From NCBI RefSeq assembly GCF_003762905.1, contig NZ_RJKS01000001.1, forward strand, positions 186,001 through 250,000: 64,000 nucleotides of DNA, read 5' to 3'. How positions within the stretch are numbered: position 1 is the first letter of the stretch; each line of letters opens with the position of its first letter. The notes beneath the pieces are model-generated. The model was not told the origin of the DNA. It searched no databases and worked only from the letters and a program-made list of their open reading frames with translations. The position numbers were made by a program, and so were the translations under genes. The stretch comes from Curtobacterium sp. ZW137. GTDB lineage: Bacteria; Actinomycetota; Actinomycetes; Actinomycetales; Microbacteriaceae. Positions 1 to 7,071 of this stretch are shown in pieces.

Positions 1-117
1 GGCACCACGCTGGCATGTCGTGAATCGCAAGTCAACCAGAGAGTCGGATGTGATGTGTGTGACCAATGTGACTCGCGTGTGGATTCCGTTCGGCCGTCCC
101 TCTGGCAACATGGGCGT
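1..117. promoter_or_regulatory. Upstream region, possibly a divergent promoter
   Basis: No gene is visible here. On the minus strand there is a TTGACT (a good -35 hexamer) near 34-39, pointing out of the left edge, so a divergent gene probably begins just outside the window. In mycobacteria the gene divergent from Rv2175c is the Ser/Thr kinase pknL; this makes a pknL-like kinase an attractive guess for the missing neighbour, but nothing in the window proves it. Confidence 0.3.
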
Positions 118-474
118 GTGAGTGCCACACCCACGGATGACATGTCCCTTTCCGAACGCTGGCTGACGGTCCCGGATCTCGTCGACCTCCTCGGCGTGAG
201 CCCCGGCCGCGTCCACCGCCTGTTCGAGCAGCGCACCCTGCTGCCCGCACGCGTCGGTGGCGTGCTGCGGGTCCCGAGCGAGTTCCTCGACGAGGGCGAG
301 CCGCTGCCCGAACTGCGCGGCACGCTCGTCGTGCTCGGCGACAACGGCTTCACCGACGACGAAGCGGTGCGCTGGATGCTCGCGGTCGACGACGTGATCG
401 GCGACTCGCCGATCAACGCGCTGCGCGCCGGCCGCAAGGCCGAGGTGCGCCGCATCGCTCAGTCCCTGCTCTAG
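118..474 (+). CDS. Rv2175c-like helix-turn-helix DNA-binding protein
   Basis: A 118-residue cytoplasmic protein. Residues about 13-45 (WLTVPDLVDLLGVSPGRVHR) form a winged helix-turn-helix of the MerR/excisionase type. The C-terminal half (LVVLGDNGFTDDEAVRWM) matches the C-terminal domain of the mycobacterial Rv2175c family, a DNA-binding substrate of kinase PknL. The GTG at 118 is preferred because the helix-turn-helix begins soon after it; an ATG at 142 and an upstream in-frame start at 55 are alternatives, and no Shine-Dalgarno sequence is obvious. It converges on a polyprenyl synthase gene, the same neighbourhood as Rv2173-Rv2175c in Mycobacterium, which supports the assignment. Its DNA targets are unknown. 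Confidence 0.8.
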   Translation: MSATPTDDMSLSERWLTVPDLVDLLGVSPGRVHRLFEQRTLLPARVGGVLRVPSEFLDEGEPLPELRGTLVVLGDNGFTDDEAVRWMLAVDDVIGDSPINALRAGRKAEVRRIAQSLL

Positions 475-519
475 GCCCAGTCCCTGCTCTCGCCGGTCCC
501 TGCTCTCGCCGGTCCCGCC
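461..519 (+). repeat. 18-bp tandem repeat over a stop codon
   Basis: The unit AGTCCCTGCTCT followed by about six variable bases occurs at 461 and 479, and a shortened copy at 497, with a further partial copy after it. The first copy includes the last codons and the TAG of the HTH gene, so the array straddles the gene end. Confidence 0.7.
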
Positions 520-536
520 CGACGCTCTGGTCGCGG

Positions 537-594
537 CCGGAGACCGACGGGAGGCCCGGTGCCAGCTGGCACCGGGCCTCCCGTCGGTCTCCGG
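537..594. terminator. 58-bp perfect palindrome between convergent genes
   Basis: Two 29-base arms match without a mismatch around the centre 565/566 (GCCAG|CTGGC). It sits between two convergent genes, so it can act as a bidirectional terminator, although there is no T tract. The core GGGAGGCCCGGTGC is shared with other intergenic hairpins in this window (for example 30113-30144 and 57651-57692). Confidence 0.85.
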
Positions 595-600
595 TTGCGT

Positions 601-1719
601 CTACGCCACGCGACGGCTGACGGTCTCGGCCAGTGACGCGAGCTGCTCACGCGCCGACGGCGTGAGCGGGGCGGCGTCGAGCGCCGCCTTGGCGCGCTGC
701 ACGTGCCGGTCGATCGAGCGCTCCACCGCGGTCACCGCGCCGGACTCGGTGAGGGTGGCCCGGAGCATCTGCACCTGGGCCTCGTCGAGGTCCGGGTCGC
801 CGAGCAGCTCGTCGAGGAGCGCCCGCGAACCACCGGGCAGTGCCTTGCGGGCCGTGGCGATGAGGACGGTGCGCTTGCCTTCGCGGAGGTCGTCACCAGC
901 GGGCTTGCCGGTGACCTCGGGGTCGCCGAACACGCCGAGCATGTCGTCGCGCAGCTGGTAGGCCACGCCGAGGGGGAGGCCGAACGCACGGAGCCCCTCG
1001 AGCTGAGACTCGGACGCGCCGGCGACGAGGGCACCGATGACCAGGGGTGCTTCGACCGAGTACTTCGCCGACTTGAAGACCACGACACGCTGGGCGCGGA
1101 GCAGGTGCTCGCTCTCGTCCACGGTCGGCCAGGCCGTCTCCTCGTGGATGTCGAGGTACTGACCGGCGGTGACGTCGAGGCGCATCGCGTGGAACTCCTG
1201 GCGGACGATCCGCGCACGGGCGGGGTCGAGGAGTGCGAGGCCCTCGTCGAAGACCGCGTCGCTCAACGAGAGCAGCCCGTCGCCGAGGAGCAGCGCGGAG
1301 TTCGTCCCGTAGAGGGCACGGTCACCGACCCAGCCGGACTCCTGGTGCTTGGACTCGAAGCGGCGGTGCGCTGCCGGACGCCCGCGGCGGGTGTCCGAGC
1401 GGTCCATGATGTCGTCGTGCACGAGGGCTGCCGCGTGGAAGATCTCGAGTGCCGCGGCCACCGTGACGACCGCTTCGGCCGTGGTCTGGCGCGACCCTTC
1501 CGCGAGGGGGTCGAACGAGCCCGAACGACCCGCGACGGACTGCCACCCCCAGTAGCAGAACAGGGCCCGGAAGCGCTTGCCGCCGGACAGGAGGTCTCGG
1601 GCGAACTCGTCGAACGGAGCCAGGTCCGGACTGATCGCGGCGAGCCGATCGCGCTGCTCGTCGAGCGCCCGATCGATCCGCGCCGAGACGAGGTCCACTA
1701 ATCGCGTACTCTCAGCCAC
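601..1719 (-). CDS. Polyprenyl (geranylgeranyl-type) diphosphate synthase
   Basis: Trans-isoprenyl diphosphate synthase that condenses isopentenyl diphosphate with an allylic diphosphate, supplying chains for carotenoids, quinones or other lipids. About 372 residues. Both aspartate-rich motifs are present: DDIMD near residues 102-106 followed by RRG, and RDDMLGVFGD in the second half. It resembles the IdsA/GGPP synthase group of actinobacteria. The GTG at 1719 is chosen because a TAGGGT -10 hexamer lies 7 bases upstream, the spacing of a leaderless transcript, and the protein then starts VAESTRLVDLV as in relatives; an in-frame start at 1749 would add ten residues. Chain length of the product cannot be told from sequence alone. 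Confidence 0.88.
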   Translation of the reverse strand: MAESTRLVDLVSARIDRALDEQRDRLAAISPDLAPFDEFARDLLSGGKRFRALFCYWGWQSVAGRSGSFDPLAEGSRQTTAEAVVTVAAALEIFHAAALVHDDIMDRSDTRRGRPAAHRRFESKHQESGWVGDRALYGTNSALLLGDGLLSLSDAVFDEGLALLDPARARIVRQEFHAMRLDVTAGQYLDIHEETAWPTVDESEHLLRAQRVVVFKSAKYSVEAPLVIGALVAGASESQLEGLRAFGLPLGVAYQLRDDMLGVFGDPEVTGKPAGDDLREGKRTVLIATARKALPGGSRALLDELLGDPDLDEAQVQMLRATLTESGAVTAVERSIDRHVQRAKAALDAAPLTPSAREQLASLAETVSRRVA

Positions 1720-1726
1720 GATCCCT

Positions 1727-1732
1727 ACCCTA
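1727..1732 (-). promoter_or_regulatory. -10 element of a leaderless promoter (polyprenyl synthase)
   Basis: TAGGGT on the minus strand, 7 bases from the GTG at 1719. A transcript starting at or next to the GTG would have no leader, the arrangement also seen at several other genes here. Confidence 0.5.
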
Positions 1733-1748
1733 GTGGGTGGCCGAGACA

Positions 1749-1754
1749 TAGAAT
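1749..1754 (+). promoter_or_regulatory. -10 element for the DUF3040 gene
   Basis: TAGAAT about 50 bases ahead of the ATG at 1803, leaving room for a leader that carries the GAGGGA ribosome binding site at about 1790-1795. Confidence 0.4.
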
Positions 1755-1802
1755 CGGTCCACCAAATCCACGCGTCGATCCCAGGGACAAGAGGGAATCA
1801 AG

Positions 1803-2186
1803 ATGCCACTCTCGGAGCAAGAGCAGCGCCTTCTCGAAGAGATGGAGCGCAGCCTCTATCAGAACGACTCCGACTTCGTGGCGCGCGTCACCCGGCGACA
1901 AGGGCGTCCGACGTACACGTCGATCACGCTCGGGGTTCTGGGCGCGCTCGCTGGAGTCGCCGTCGTCATCCTCGGGCTGGTCATCCGCCAGCCCCTGATC
2001 GGAGTCCTCGGCTTCGTGGTCATGCTCGCCGGGGTGCTGTTCGCGCTCCGCCCGGGCATGCGCGCGCCGAAGTCCGCCAAGGCACCGCGGGCATCGTCGC
2101 CCGGCGGGGCTCGTGGGACCTCCTCCGGTGGCTCGTTCATGGACCGCATGAACGACCGCTGGGACAAGCGGAACGACCCGAGCTAG
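1803..2186 (+). CDS. DUF3040 small membrane protein
   Basis: 127 residues. The N-terminus (MPLSEQEQRLLEEMERSLYQ) is the hallmark of DUF3040, an actinobacterial family of unknown function usually found next to mraZ. Two hydrophobic segments at about residues 40-62 and 64-83 form a membrane hairpin, followed by a basic, Gly/Ser-rich tail (about 85-127). A good ribosome binding site (GAGGGA) stands 8 bases ahead of the ATG. A hairpin terminator follows directly, so it is probably a single-gene unit although it sits beside the division cluster. Role unknown; the constant linkage suggests an envelope function. Confidence 0.85.
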   Translation: MPLSEQEQRLLEEMERSLYQNDSDFVARVTRRQGRPTYTSITLGVLGALAGVAVVILGLVIRQPLIGVLGFVVMLAGVLFALRPGMRAPKSAKAPRASSPGGARGTSSGGSFMDRMNDRWDKRNDPS

Positions 2187-2200
2187 CTCGCACCACTCCT

Positions 2201-2234
2201 GAACGGGGTCGGCCCACACGGGCCGGCCCCGTTC
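2201..2234 (+). terminator. Terminator after the DUF3040 gene
   Basis: Arms 2201-2215 and 2220-2234 pair at 14 of 15 positions around an ACAC loop, only 15 bases past the stop codon. No T tract follows. Confidence 0.7.
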
Positions 2235-2330
2235 CGCGTGCCCGCGGCGCGGCGCGCGCGGGGCCGCGGCGCCGCCGCGGGGCCGCGGCGCGCGGGCCGC
2301 GGCGCCGCGCGCGGGCCGCCCGCCGCTCGC
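2235..2330. other. Almost pure G/C low-complexity stretch
   Basis: About 95 bases made almost only of G and C, dominated by overlapping GCGCGC, CCGCGG and GGGCC. It can fold on itself in many ways. No reading frame with a coding signature is seen in the whole 2187-2956 gap; the rest of the gap holds the repeats and MraZ boxes listed next. Confidence 0.6.
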
Positions 2331-2343
2331 GTTCCCGTCGGTC

Positions 2344-2407
2344 GTTTCGCGCGTAGTGAGCTGTTTCGCGCGTAGGGGGTCGGAAGTTTCCACCTCCTAC
2401 GCGCGAA
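2344..2407. repeat. GTTTCGCGCGTAG repeat with inverted partner
   Basis: GTTTCGCGCGTAG occurs at 2344-2356 and 2363-2375, and the inverse CTACGCGCGAA at 2397-2407, so the second and third copies can form a hairpin with an arm of about 14 base pairs. Confidence 0.65.
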
Positions 2408-2479
2408 TCGTCTTCCCAGCGCGGGTGTGATGGGAAGGAACGAGCGAGCCGGAGGCTCTGGTCGCGCCCGACCGCCGGA

Positions 2480-2515
2480 CTGGAGGCTCGTGGCGGGGAC
2501 GCGCCGAGCCTCCAG
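2480..2515. repeat. GGAGGCTCG-type hairpin repeat
   Basis: CTGGAGGCTCG at 2480-2490 pairs with CGAGCCTCCAG at 2505-2515. It is a copy of the dispersed repeat family found at 537-594, 30113-30144, 31005-31045, 57651-57692 and 57800-57841. Confidence 0.7.
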
Positions 2516-2549
2516 GCCGGGTGGGGGTTGCGACCGGCGTGTGTTCGTC

Positions 2550-2690
2550 GCGTCTGCAAGGGGCGACGAGGCCGCTGTCGTACGACAGCGCTTCTGTCGC
2601 TGGGCGGCGCTCGCACCTGTTGCGTCTGCAAGGGACGACGAAGTCGTCGTCGTACGACAGCGTGGGTGTCGTTCCGAGTCGTTCCGCCGC
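2550..2690. repeat. 72-bp-spaced direct repeat with internal palindrome
   Basis: GCGTCTGCAAGGG followed by a CGACGA stretch begins at 2550 and again at 2622. Both copies contain GTCGTACGACAGCG; in the first this is part of the 16-base palindrome GCTGTCGTACGACAGC (2574-2589). Confidence 0.65.
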
Positions 2691-2750
2691 GCCCCGCCGC
2701 GCAGCAGCCGCGCGCTGCCGGGACGCCGTGGCCCCGCGGCTGCGAAAGTC

Positions 2751-2766
2751 CTCCACTTTGCTCCAC
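2751..2766 (-). promoter_or_regulatory. Inverted MraZ-box pair
   Basis: CTCCAC at 2751-2756 and 2761-2766 is two GTGGAG boxes on the minus strand with a spacing of exactly 10 bases, the same box and phase as the operator at 2893-2938. It lies about 190 bases upstream of mraZ. Possible second MraZ binding site. Confidence 0.5.
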
Positions 2767-2892
2767 CGCAGCGCCCCAGCCCCGGATCCGCATGGATTCG
2801 GGGCTGTTCTGCGTGCGCGGTGCCGTCGGGAGCGCGGGAAGCGGCCCCAAAAGGGGTGTCAGGGGCGATTTCGGGAGCGGAACGCTGGGCTG

Positions 2893-2938
2893 GTGGAGGG
2901 AAGTGGAGTACCGTGGGGCTCATCGACAACCGGTGGAG
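2893..2938 (+). promoter_or_regulatory. MraZ operator: phased GTGG(A/G)G boxes
   Basis: GTGGAG at 2893, GTGGAG at 2903, GTGGGG at 2913 and GTGGAG at 2933, that is spacings of exactly 10, 10 and 20 bases. MraZ is known to bind repeated TGGG-type boxes on one DNA face at its own promoter. A TACCGT hexamer at 2909-2914, inside the array, could be the -10, so binding would block transcription of the division cluster. Confidence 0.75.
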
Positions 2939-2956
2939 CTGAGGGGAGGCCCCGAC

Positions 2957-3388
2957 GTGCTGCTCGGTACCCATGCCCCGAAGCTCGACGAGAAGGGTCG
3001 CGTGATCCTCCCCGCCAAGTTCCGGGACGAACTGTCCGGGGGCCTCGTGATGACCCGCGGGCAGGAACGGTGCGTGGTCGTCTTCAGTGCCCGGACGTTC
3101 GAGGAGATCCACGAGCGCATCCGTCAGGCACCGATGACGTCGAAGCGCACCAGGGACTACATGCGCCTGTTCCTCTCGGGGGCCAGCGCAGAACAGCCCG
3201 ACAAGCAGAACCGCGTGACGATCCCGCAGAACCTCCGTGAGTACGCGGGGCTCGAGCGGGACCTCACGGTCATCGGCAGCGGTGACCGTGCCGAGATCTG
3301 GTCGACCACCGCGTGGGAGGCCTACTACGCCGAAGCCGAAGAGGCATTCGCCGAGAACGACGAGGAGGTGATCCCGGGCATCTTCTGA
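2957..3388 (+). CDS. mraZ: Transcriptional regulator MraZ
   Basis: 143 residues, the normal family length. Two AbrB-like SpoVT fold repeats are visible: the first with [18 protein letters not shown] (about residues 9-26), the second with [18 protein letters not shown] (about 84-101). MraZ forms a ring and represses its own promoter and with it the division cluster. GTG at 2957 is supported by GAGGGGAGG at 2941-2949. First gene of the cluster; phased GTGG boxes just upstream fit autoregulation. Confidence 0.97.
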   Translation: MLLGTHAPKLDEKGRVILPAKFRDELSGGLVMTRGQERCVVVFSARTFEEIHERIRQAPMTSKRTRDYMRLFLSGASAEQPDKQNRVTIPQNLREYAGLERDLTVIGSGDRAEIWSTTAWEAYYAEAEEAFAENDEEVIPGIF

Positions 3389-3494
3389 TCCGCGGATCGG
3401 GACTCCCAGCCGTCCGCCCTGATGCACCTTCCCCGGTGTCAGGTCGGTATGGATGGGGATCCGGACCCGCGGCCCAGGAGATCGAGGGCTGCAC

Positions 3495-4484
3495 ATGGCA
3501 GAACAGAACGAACCCCACGAAGAGAACGAACAGCGCGAACCCGAGCGGTTCCCGCACACCCCCGTCATGCTCGAGCGGATCGTGGACCTCTTCACGCCGA
3601 CGCTCGAGGGCCCGGGCAAGGTCGTGGTCGACGCGACGCTCGGCATGGGCGGCCACTCCGCGGGACTGCTCGAGCGGTTCCCGGAGCTGACGCTCATCGG
3701 GCTCGACCGGGACACCGACGCACTCGGCATCGCAGGGGAGCGGCTCGCCCGCTTCGGTGACCGCGTGCACCTGGTGCACACGGTCTACGACGAGATCGTC
3801 GACGCGATCGAGGGTCTGGGCTTCAGCGAGGTCGACGGCGTGCTGTTCGACCTCGGCGTCTCCTCGCTCCAGCTCGACCGGGCCGAGCGCGGCTTCGCCT
3901 ACAGCCAGGACGCCCCGCTCGACATGCGGATGGACCGGACGCAGGGCATCACCGCGGCAGAGGTCCTCGCCGAGTACGACGAGGGCGAACTCCGGCGGAT
4001 CTTCCAGCGCTACGGCGAGGAGAAGCTCGCCGGCCGCTACGCGAAGGCGATCGTCGAGCGTCGGGCGACCACCCCGTTCACGATGTCCGGCGACCTGGTG
4101 CAGGTGCTCCACGACGCGACCCCGGTGGCCATCCAGCGCCAGGGCCACCCCGCCAAGCGGGTGTTCCAGGCGCTCCGCATCGAGGTCAACACCGAGCTCA
4201 GCGTCCTCGAGCGGGCGATCCCGGCGGCGCTCGACGCCATCGCGGTCGGCGGCCGGATCGTCGTCGAGTCGTACCAGTCGCTCGAGGACCGCATCGTGAA
4301 GCGGGCCCTGGTGAAGCGGACCACCTCGAGTGCGCCGGCGGACCTGCCGGTGGAGCTGCCCGAGCACGCCCCCACCTTCTCCCTGGTCGTCAAGGGTGCC
4401 GAGTTGGCCGACGAGGCCGAACGCGCCGCGAACCCCCGAGCAACACCCGTGCGACTCCGCGCGGCCGAGCGAATCCGGAAGTGA
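3495..4484 (+). CDS. rsmH: 16S rRNA (cytosine1402-N4)-methyltransferase RsmH
   Basis: SAM-dependent enzyme that methylates N4 of C1402 in the ribosomal P site. 329 residues. Near the N-terminus are HTPVMLERIVDLF and the SAM-binding DATLGMGGHSAGLLERFP, then LFDLGVSSLQLD and the helical insert, all typical of RsmH (MraW). The ATG at 3495 follows a GGAG/GAGGG ribosome binding site and is preferred over an in-frame start at 3453. The stop codon at 4482-4484 is one base from the ftsL-like ATG, so the two are coupled. Confidence 0.97.
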   Translation: MAEQNEPHEENEQREPERFPHTPVMLERIVDLFTPTLEGPGKVVVDATLGMGGHSAGLLERFPELTLIGLDRDTDALGIAGERLARFGDRVHLVHTVYDEIVDAIEGLGFSEVDGVLFDLGVSSLQLDRAERGFAYSQDAPLDMRMDRTQGITAAEVLAEYDEGELRRIFQRYGEEKLAGRYAKAIVERRATTPFTMSGDLVQVLHDATPVAIQRQGHPAKRVFQALRIEVNTELSVLERAIPAALDAIAVGGRIVVESYQSLEDRIVKRALVKRTTSSAPADLPVELPEHAPTFSLVVKGAELADEAERAANPRATPVRLRAAERIRK

Positions 4485-4485
4485 C

Positions 4486-5217
4486 ATGAGCACGAACCTC
4501 GCACTCGTCGACCCCGCCGTCGCCCCGTCGCGCGCGCCCCGCCCGTCGCGCGACCGGAACCGCCCGGAGCTCGTCGAGGTCACGCCGACCCGCGCACAGC
4601 GCCGCGCACGTCCCCGCATCGCGTACGCCATCGTGGCGGTCGCGGCGCTCGGCCTCCTGCTCCTGGCGCAGCTCGGGATCAGCATGGTGCTCAGCCAGGG
4701 CGCGTACCAGCTGAACTCCCTGAGCGCGGAGCAGACGAAGCTCAGCCGCACGCAGCAGTCCCTGTCCGAGGACCTCCGCGTCCTGGACTCGCCGCAGAAC
4801 CTGGCCCGCAACGCGCAGGCCCTCGGGATGATCGCGAACTCGACGCCGGTGTACCTCGACCCGAAGACCGGCCGCGTGTACGGCACGCCCACCCCGGCGA
4901 CCCCGGACGAGGCGACGGGCAACACCGCGAACCAGGTCCCGAACTCGCTGCTCGACGACGTCCCCCTGGTCGCGAAGCAGGGTGACACCACCACGAGCAA
5001 GGAGAACGGCGCGACGACGGGCACGACGGGCACGGACAAGAGCACGACGAGCACGGACAAGAGCACGACGAGCACGGACAAGAGCGCGACGGACAAGAGC
5101 ACGTCCACCAAGGACGACTCTGAGAACACGAGCGGGGCCAGCGCGTCGGACACGGGTTCGTCGAAGTCGTCCGTAGAGTCCGACCCGAACCAGCTCCAGG
5201 CGCCCTCCACCAGGTGA
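4486..5217 (+). CDS. ftsL: FtsL-like septum protein with long Ser/Thr tail
   Basis: 243 residues, bitopic. A basic cytoplasmic part (1-44) is followed by one membrane helix (about 45-68) and a short coiled-coil region (SAEQTKLSRTQQSLSEDLRV), the FtsL/DivIC layout; relatives link FtsQ and DivIC/FtsB to FtsW-FtsI at the septum. The position between rsmH and ftsI is that of ftsL. Unusual is the outer tail of about 120 residues, rich in Ser, Thr, Asp and Lys, with back-to-back TDKSTTS units encoded by a 21-base tandem repeat (about 5029-5105). Primary sequence is weakly conserved in this family; position and topology carry the call. Confidence 0.85.
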   Translation: MSTNLALVDPAVAPSRAPRPSRDRNRPELVEVTPTRAQRRARPRIAYAIVAVAALGLLLLAQLGISMVLSQGAYQLNSLSAEQTKLSRTQQSLSEDLRVLDSPQNLARNAQALGMIANSTPVYLDPKTGRVYGTPTPATPDEATGNTANQVPNSLLDDVPLVAKQGDTTTSKENGATTGTTGTDKSTTSTDKSTTSTDKSATDKSTSTKDDSENTSGASASDTGSSKSSVESDPNQLQAPSTR

Positions 5218-5266
5218 CCTGCGGGTCAGCACTGCCCCCAGCACCACCCGGGAAGGACCGCACCGC

Positions 5267-7036
5267 GTGACGAGAACGATCCGCAACCGCCGGCTCAGGT
5301 ACAGCGTCGTGATCATCGCCGTGATCGCCCTCGTGGCGGTCTTCGTGATCCGGCTGGTCGACATCCAGGTCGTGCAGGCCGCGACGCTGAACGAGGCGGC
5401 CACCGCGAAGCGCAGCATCCCCGTGACGCTGTACGGCACGCGTGGCTCGATCGTGGACCGGAACGGTACCGAACTGGCCGACAGCGTCACCCGGTACAAC
5501 ATCACGACCGCCCCGCGGCTGGTGAAGGACTTCGCGGGCAAGCTCGGCGGGACCCGCGTCAAGGACGTCACCGTCGAGACCGCCCTCGCCGCGATCGCGA
5601 AGGCGTCCGACGGCGACGCGGCAGCGATGCAGAAGGCCATCGAGGCGAACCCGAAGTCCGACTTCGCGTACCTGGTCAAGGGCCTCGACGTGAAGCACTA
5701 CGAGGCCGTGAAGGCGCTCGACGTCCCGTGGCTCTACCCGCAGCAGCAGTCCGCGCGGACGTACCCGACCGGGGCGACCACGGGCAACCTGACCGGCTTC
5801 ATGGGGACCGACGGCGCCCAGGCGGGCCTGGAGTACGCGTACGACCAGTGCCTCGCCGGCACGAACGGCTCCGAGACGTACGAGCGCGGTGAGGACGGCG
5901 TCCAGCTGCCCGGCAGCACCGTGACGACGAAGGAGGCCAAGGACGGCGGGACGCTGACGACGACGATCGACAGCGACCTGCAGTACATGGCCCAGCAGGA
6001 CATCGCCGACGCCGCGCAGCAGCTCGGTGCGGTGTCCGCCACGGCGACCGTGACGAAGGTGAAGACCGGCGAGGTCCTCGCGGTCGCGGACTACCCGACG
6101 GTGGACCCGAACGACGTCGACGCGACGAAGGACAAGGGGGCGTACGGCTCCCGCGCGCTCACCGACACGTACGAGCCCGGGTCGACGATCAAGGCGGCGA
6201 TCGCGGCGGCGCTGATCGACCAGGGCAAGGCGACTCCGACCACCGGCGTCGTGGTGCCGTACTCGCGCACGTTCCCGTGGGGCGGCACGATCCACGACTC
6301 GGAGTTCCACGCGACCGAGAACCTGACGCTGACCGGCATCCTGCGGGACTCCTCGAACGTCGGCATCACCGAGCTCGGTGCCCGTCTGACCGAGCAGCAG
6401 CGCTACGACGTGATGAAGAAGTTCGGGCTGTTCCAGCCGGAGTCGGCGATCGACTACCCGGGGCAGCCGGGCATGCAGTACGGCTCCACGCCGGACTGGG
6501 ACCAGCAGACGGACATCAACTCGATGTTCGGGCAGGGCATCTCGACGACCGCGATGCAGGTCGCGAGCATCTACCAGACCATCGCGAACGACGGGGTCCG
6601 GATCCCGCTGCACTTCGTGAAGGGCTGCACGACGGCCGACGGCAAGACCATCGACGCGCCCGACGTGCAGAGCGAGCGCGTGGTCTCCGCCAGCGCCGCC
6701 ACGCAGGTCACCGACATGCTCCAGAGCGTCGTCACGGGCGGCACGCTGGTCGGCATGAAGCCGATCTCGGGCTACAACATCGCCGCGAAGACGGGTACCG
6801 CCGAGGTCGCGGAGGGCTCGAAGGGCTACGGCTCGGAGCGCATCACCTCGGTGGCCGGAATGGCACCCGCCGAGGACCCCCAGTATGTTGTCACGGTGAC
6901 GTTCACGAAGCCGCAGACCAACAAGTGGTCGAGCGGAGCGGCTCCGGCGTTCCGCACACTCATGTCCCAGGTGCTCGAGAAGTACCGCGTTGCCCCCTCC
7001 ACGACCCAGGCGAAGACCTACCCGTCGACGTGGTAG
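5267..7036 (+). CDS. ftsI: Septal peptidoglycan transpeptidase FtsI (PBP3, class B PBP)
   Basis: 589 residues. Short cytoplasmic end, one membrane anchor (about 11-32), a PBP dimerisation domain beginning GTRGSIVDRNG, then the transpeptidase domain. All three catalytic motifs are there: SxxK as S306-T-I-K309, SxN as S362-S-N364, and KTG at 508-510 (AAKTGTAEV). It cross-links new septal peptidoglycan with its partner glycosyltransferase FtsW, also in this cluster. GTG start at 5267, after a weak GGAAGGA sequence. The downstream murE frame overlaps or abuts its end. Confidence 0.97.
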   Translation: MTRTIRNRRLRYSVVIIAVIALVAVFVIRLVDIQVVQAATLNEAATAKRSIPVTLYGTRGSIVDRNGTELADSVTRYNITTAPRLVKDFAGKLGGTRVKDVTVETALAAIAKASDGDAAAMQKAIEANPKSDFAYLVKGLDVKHYEAVKALDVPWLYPQQQSARTYPTGATTGNLTGFMGTDGAQAGLEYAYDQCLAGTNGSETYERGEDGVQLPGSTVTTKEAKDGGTLTTTIDSDLQYMAQQDIADAAQQLGAVSATATVTKVKTGEVLAVADYPTVDPNDVDATKDKGAYGSRALTDTYEPGSTIKAAIAAALIDQGKATPTTGVVVPYSRTFPWGGTIHDSEFHATENLTLTGILRDSSNVGITELGARLTEQQRYDVMKKFGLFQPESAIDYPGQPGMQYGSTPDWDQQTDINSMFGQGISTTAMQVASIYQTIANDGVRIPLHFVKGCTTADGKTIDAPDVQSERVVSASAATQVTDMLQSVVTGGTLVGMKPISGYNIAAKTGTAEVAEGSKGYGSERITSVAGMAPAEDPQYVVTVTFTKPQTNKWSSGAAPAFRTLMSQVLEKYRVAPSTTQAKTYPSTW

Positions 7037-7071
7037 ACCAGACCGTCCCCGTGGTGAGGAAGAAGGAGCAC

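Noticed and set aside
2183..3781. Open frames on both strands in the DUF3040-mraZ gap
   Set aside because: Low-complexity Arg/Ala/Pro products, no ribosome binding sites, and they run over repeats and mraZ; taken as non-coding.
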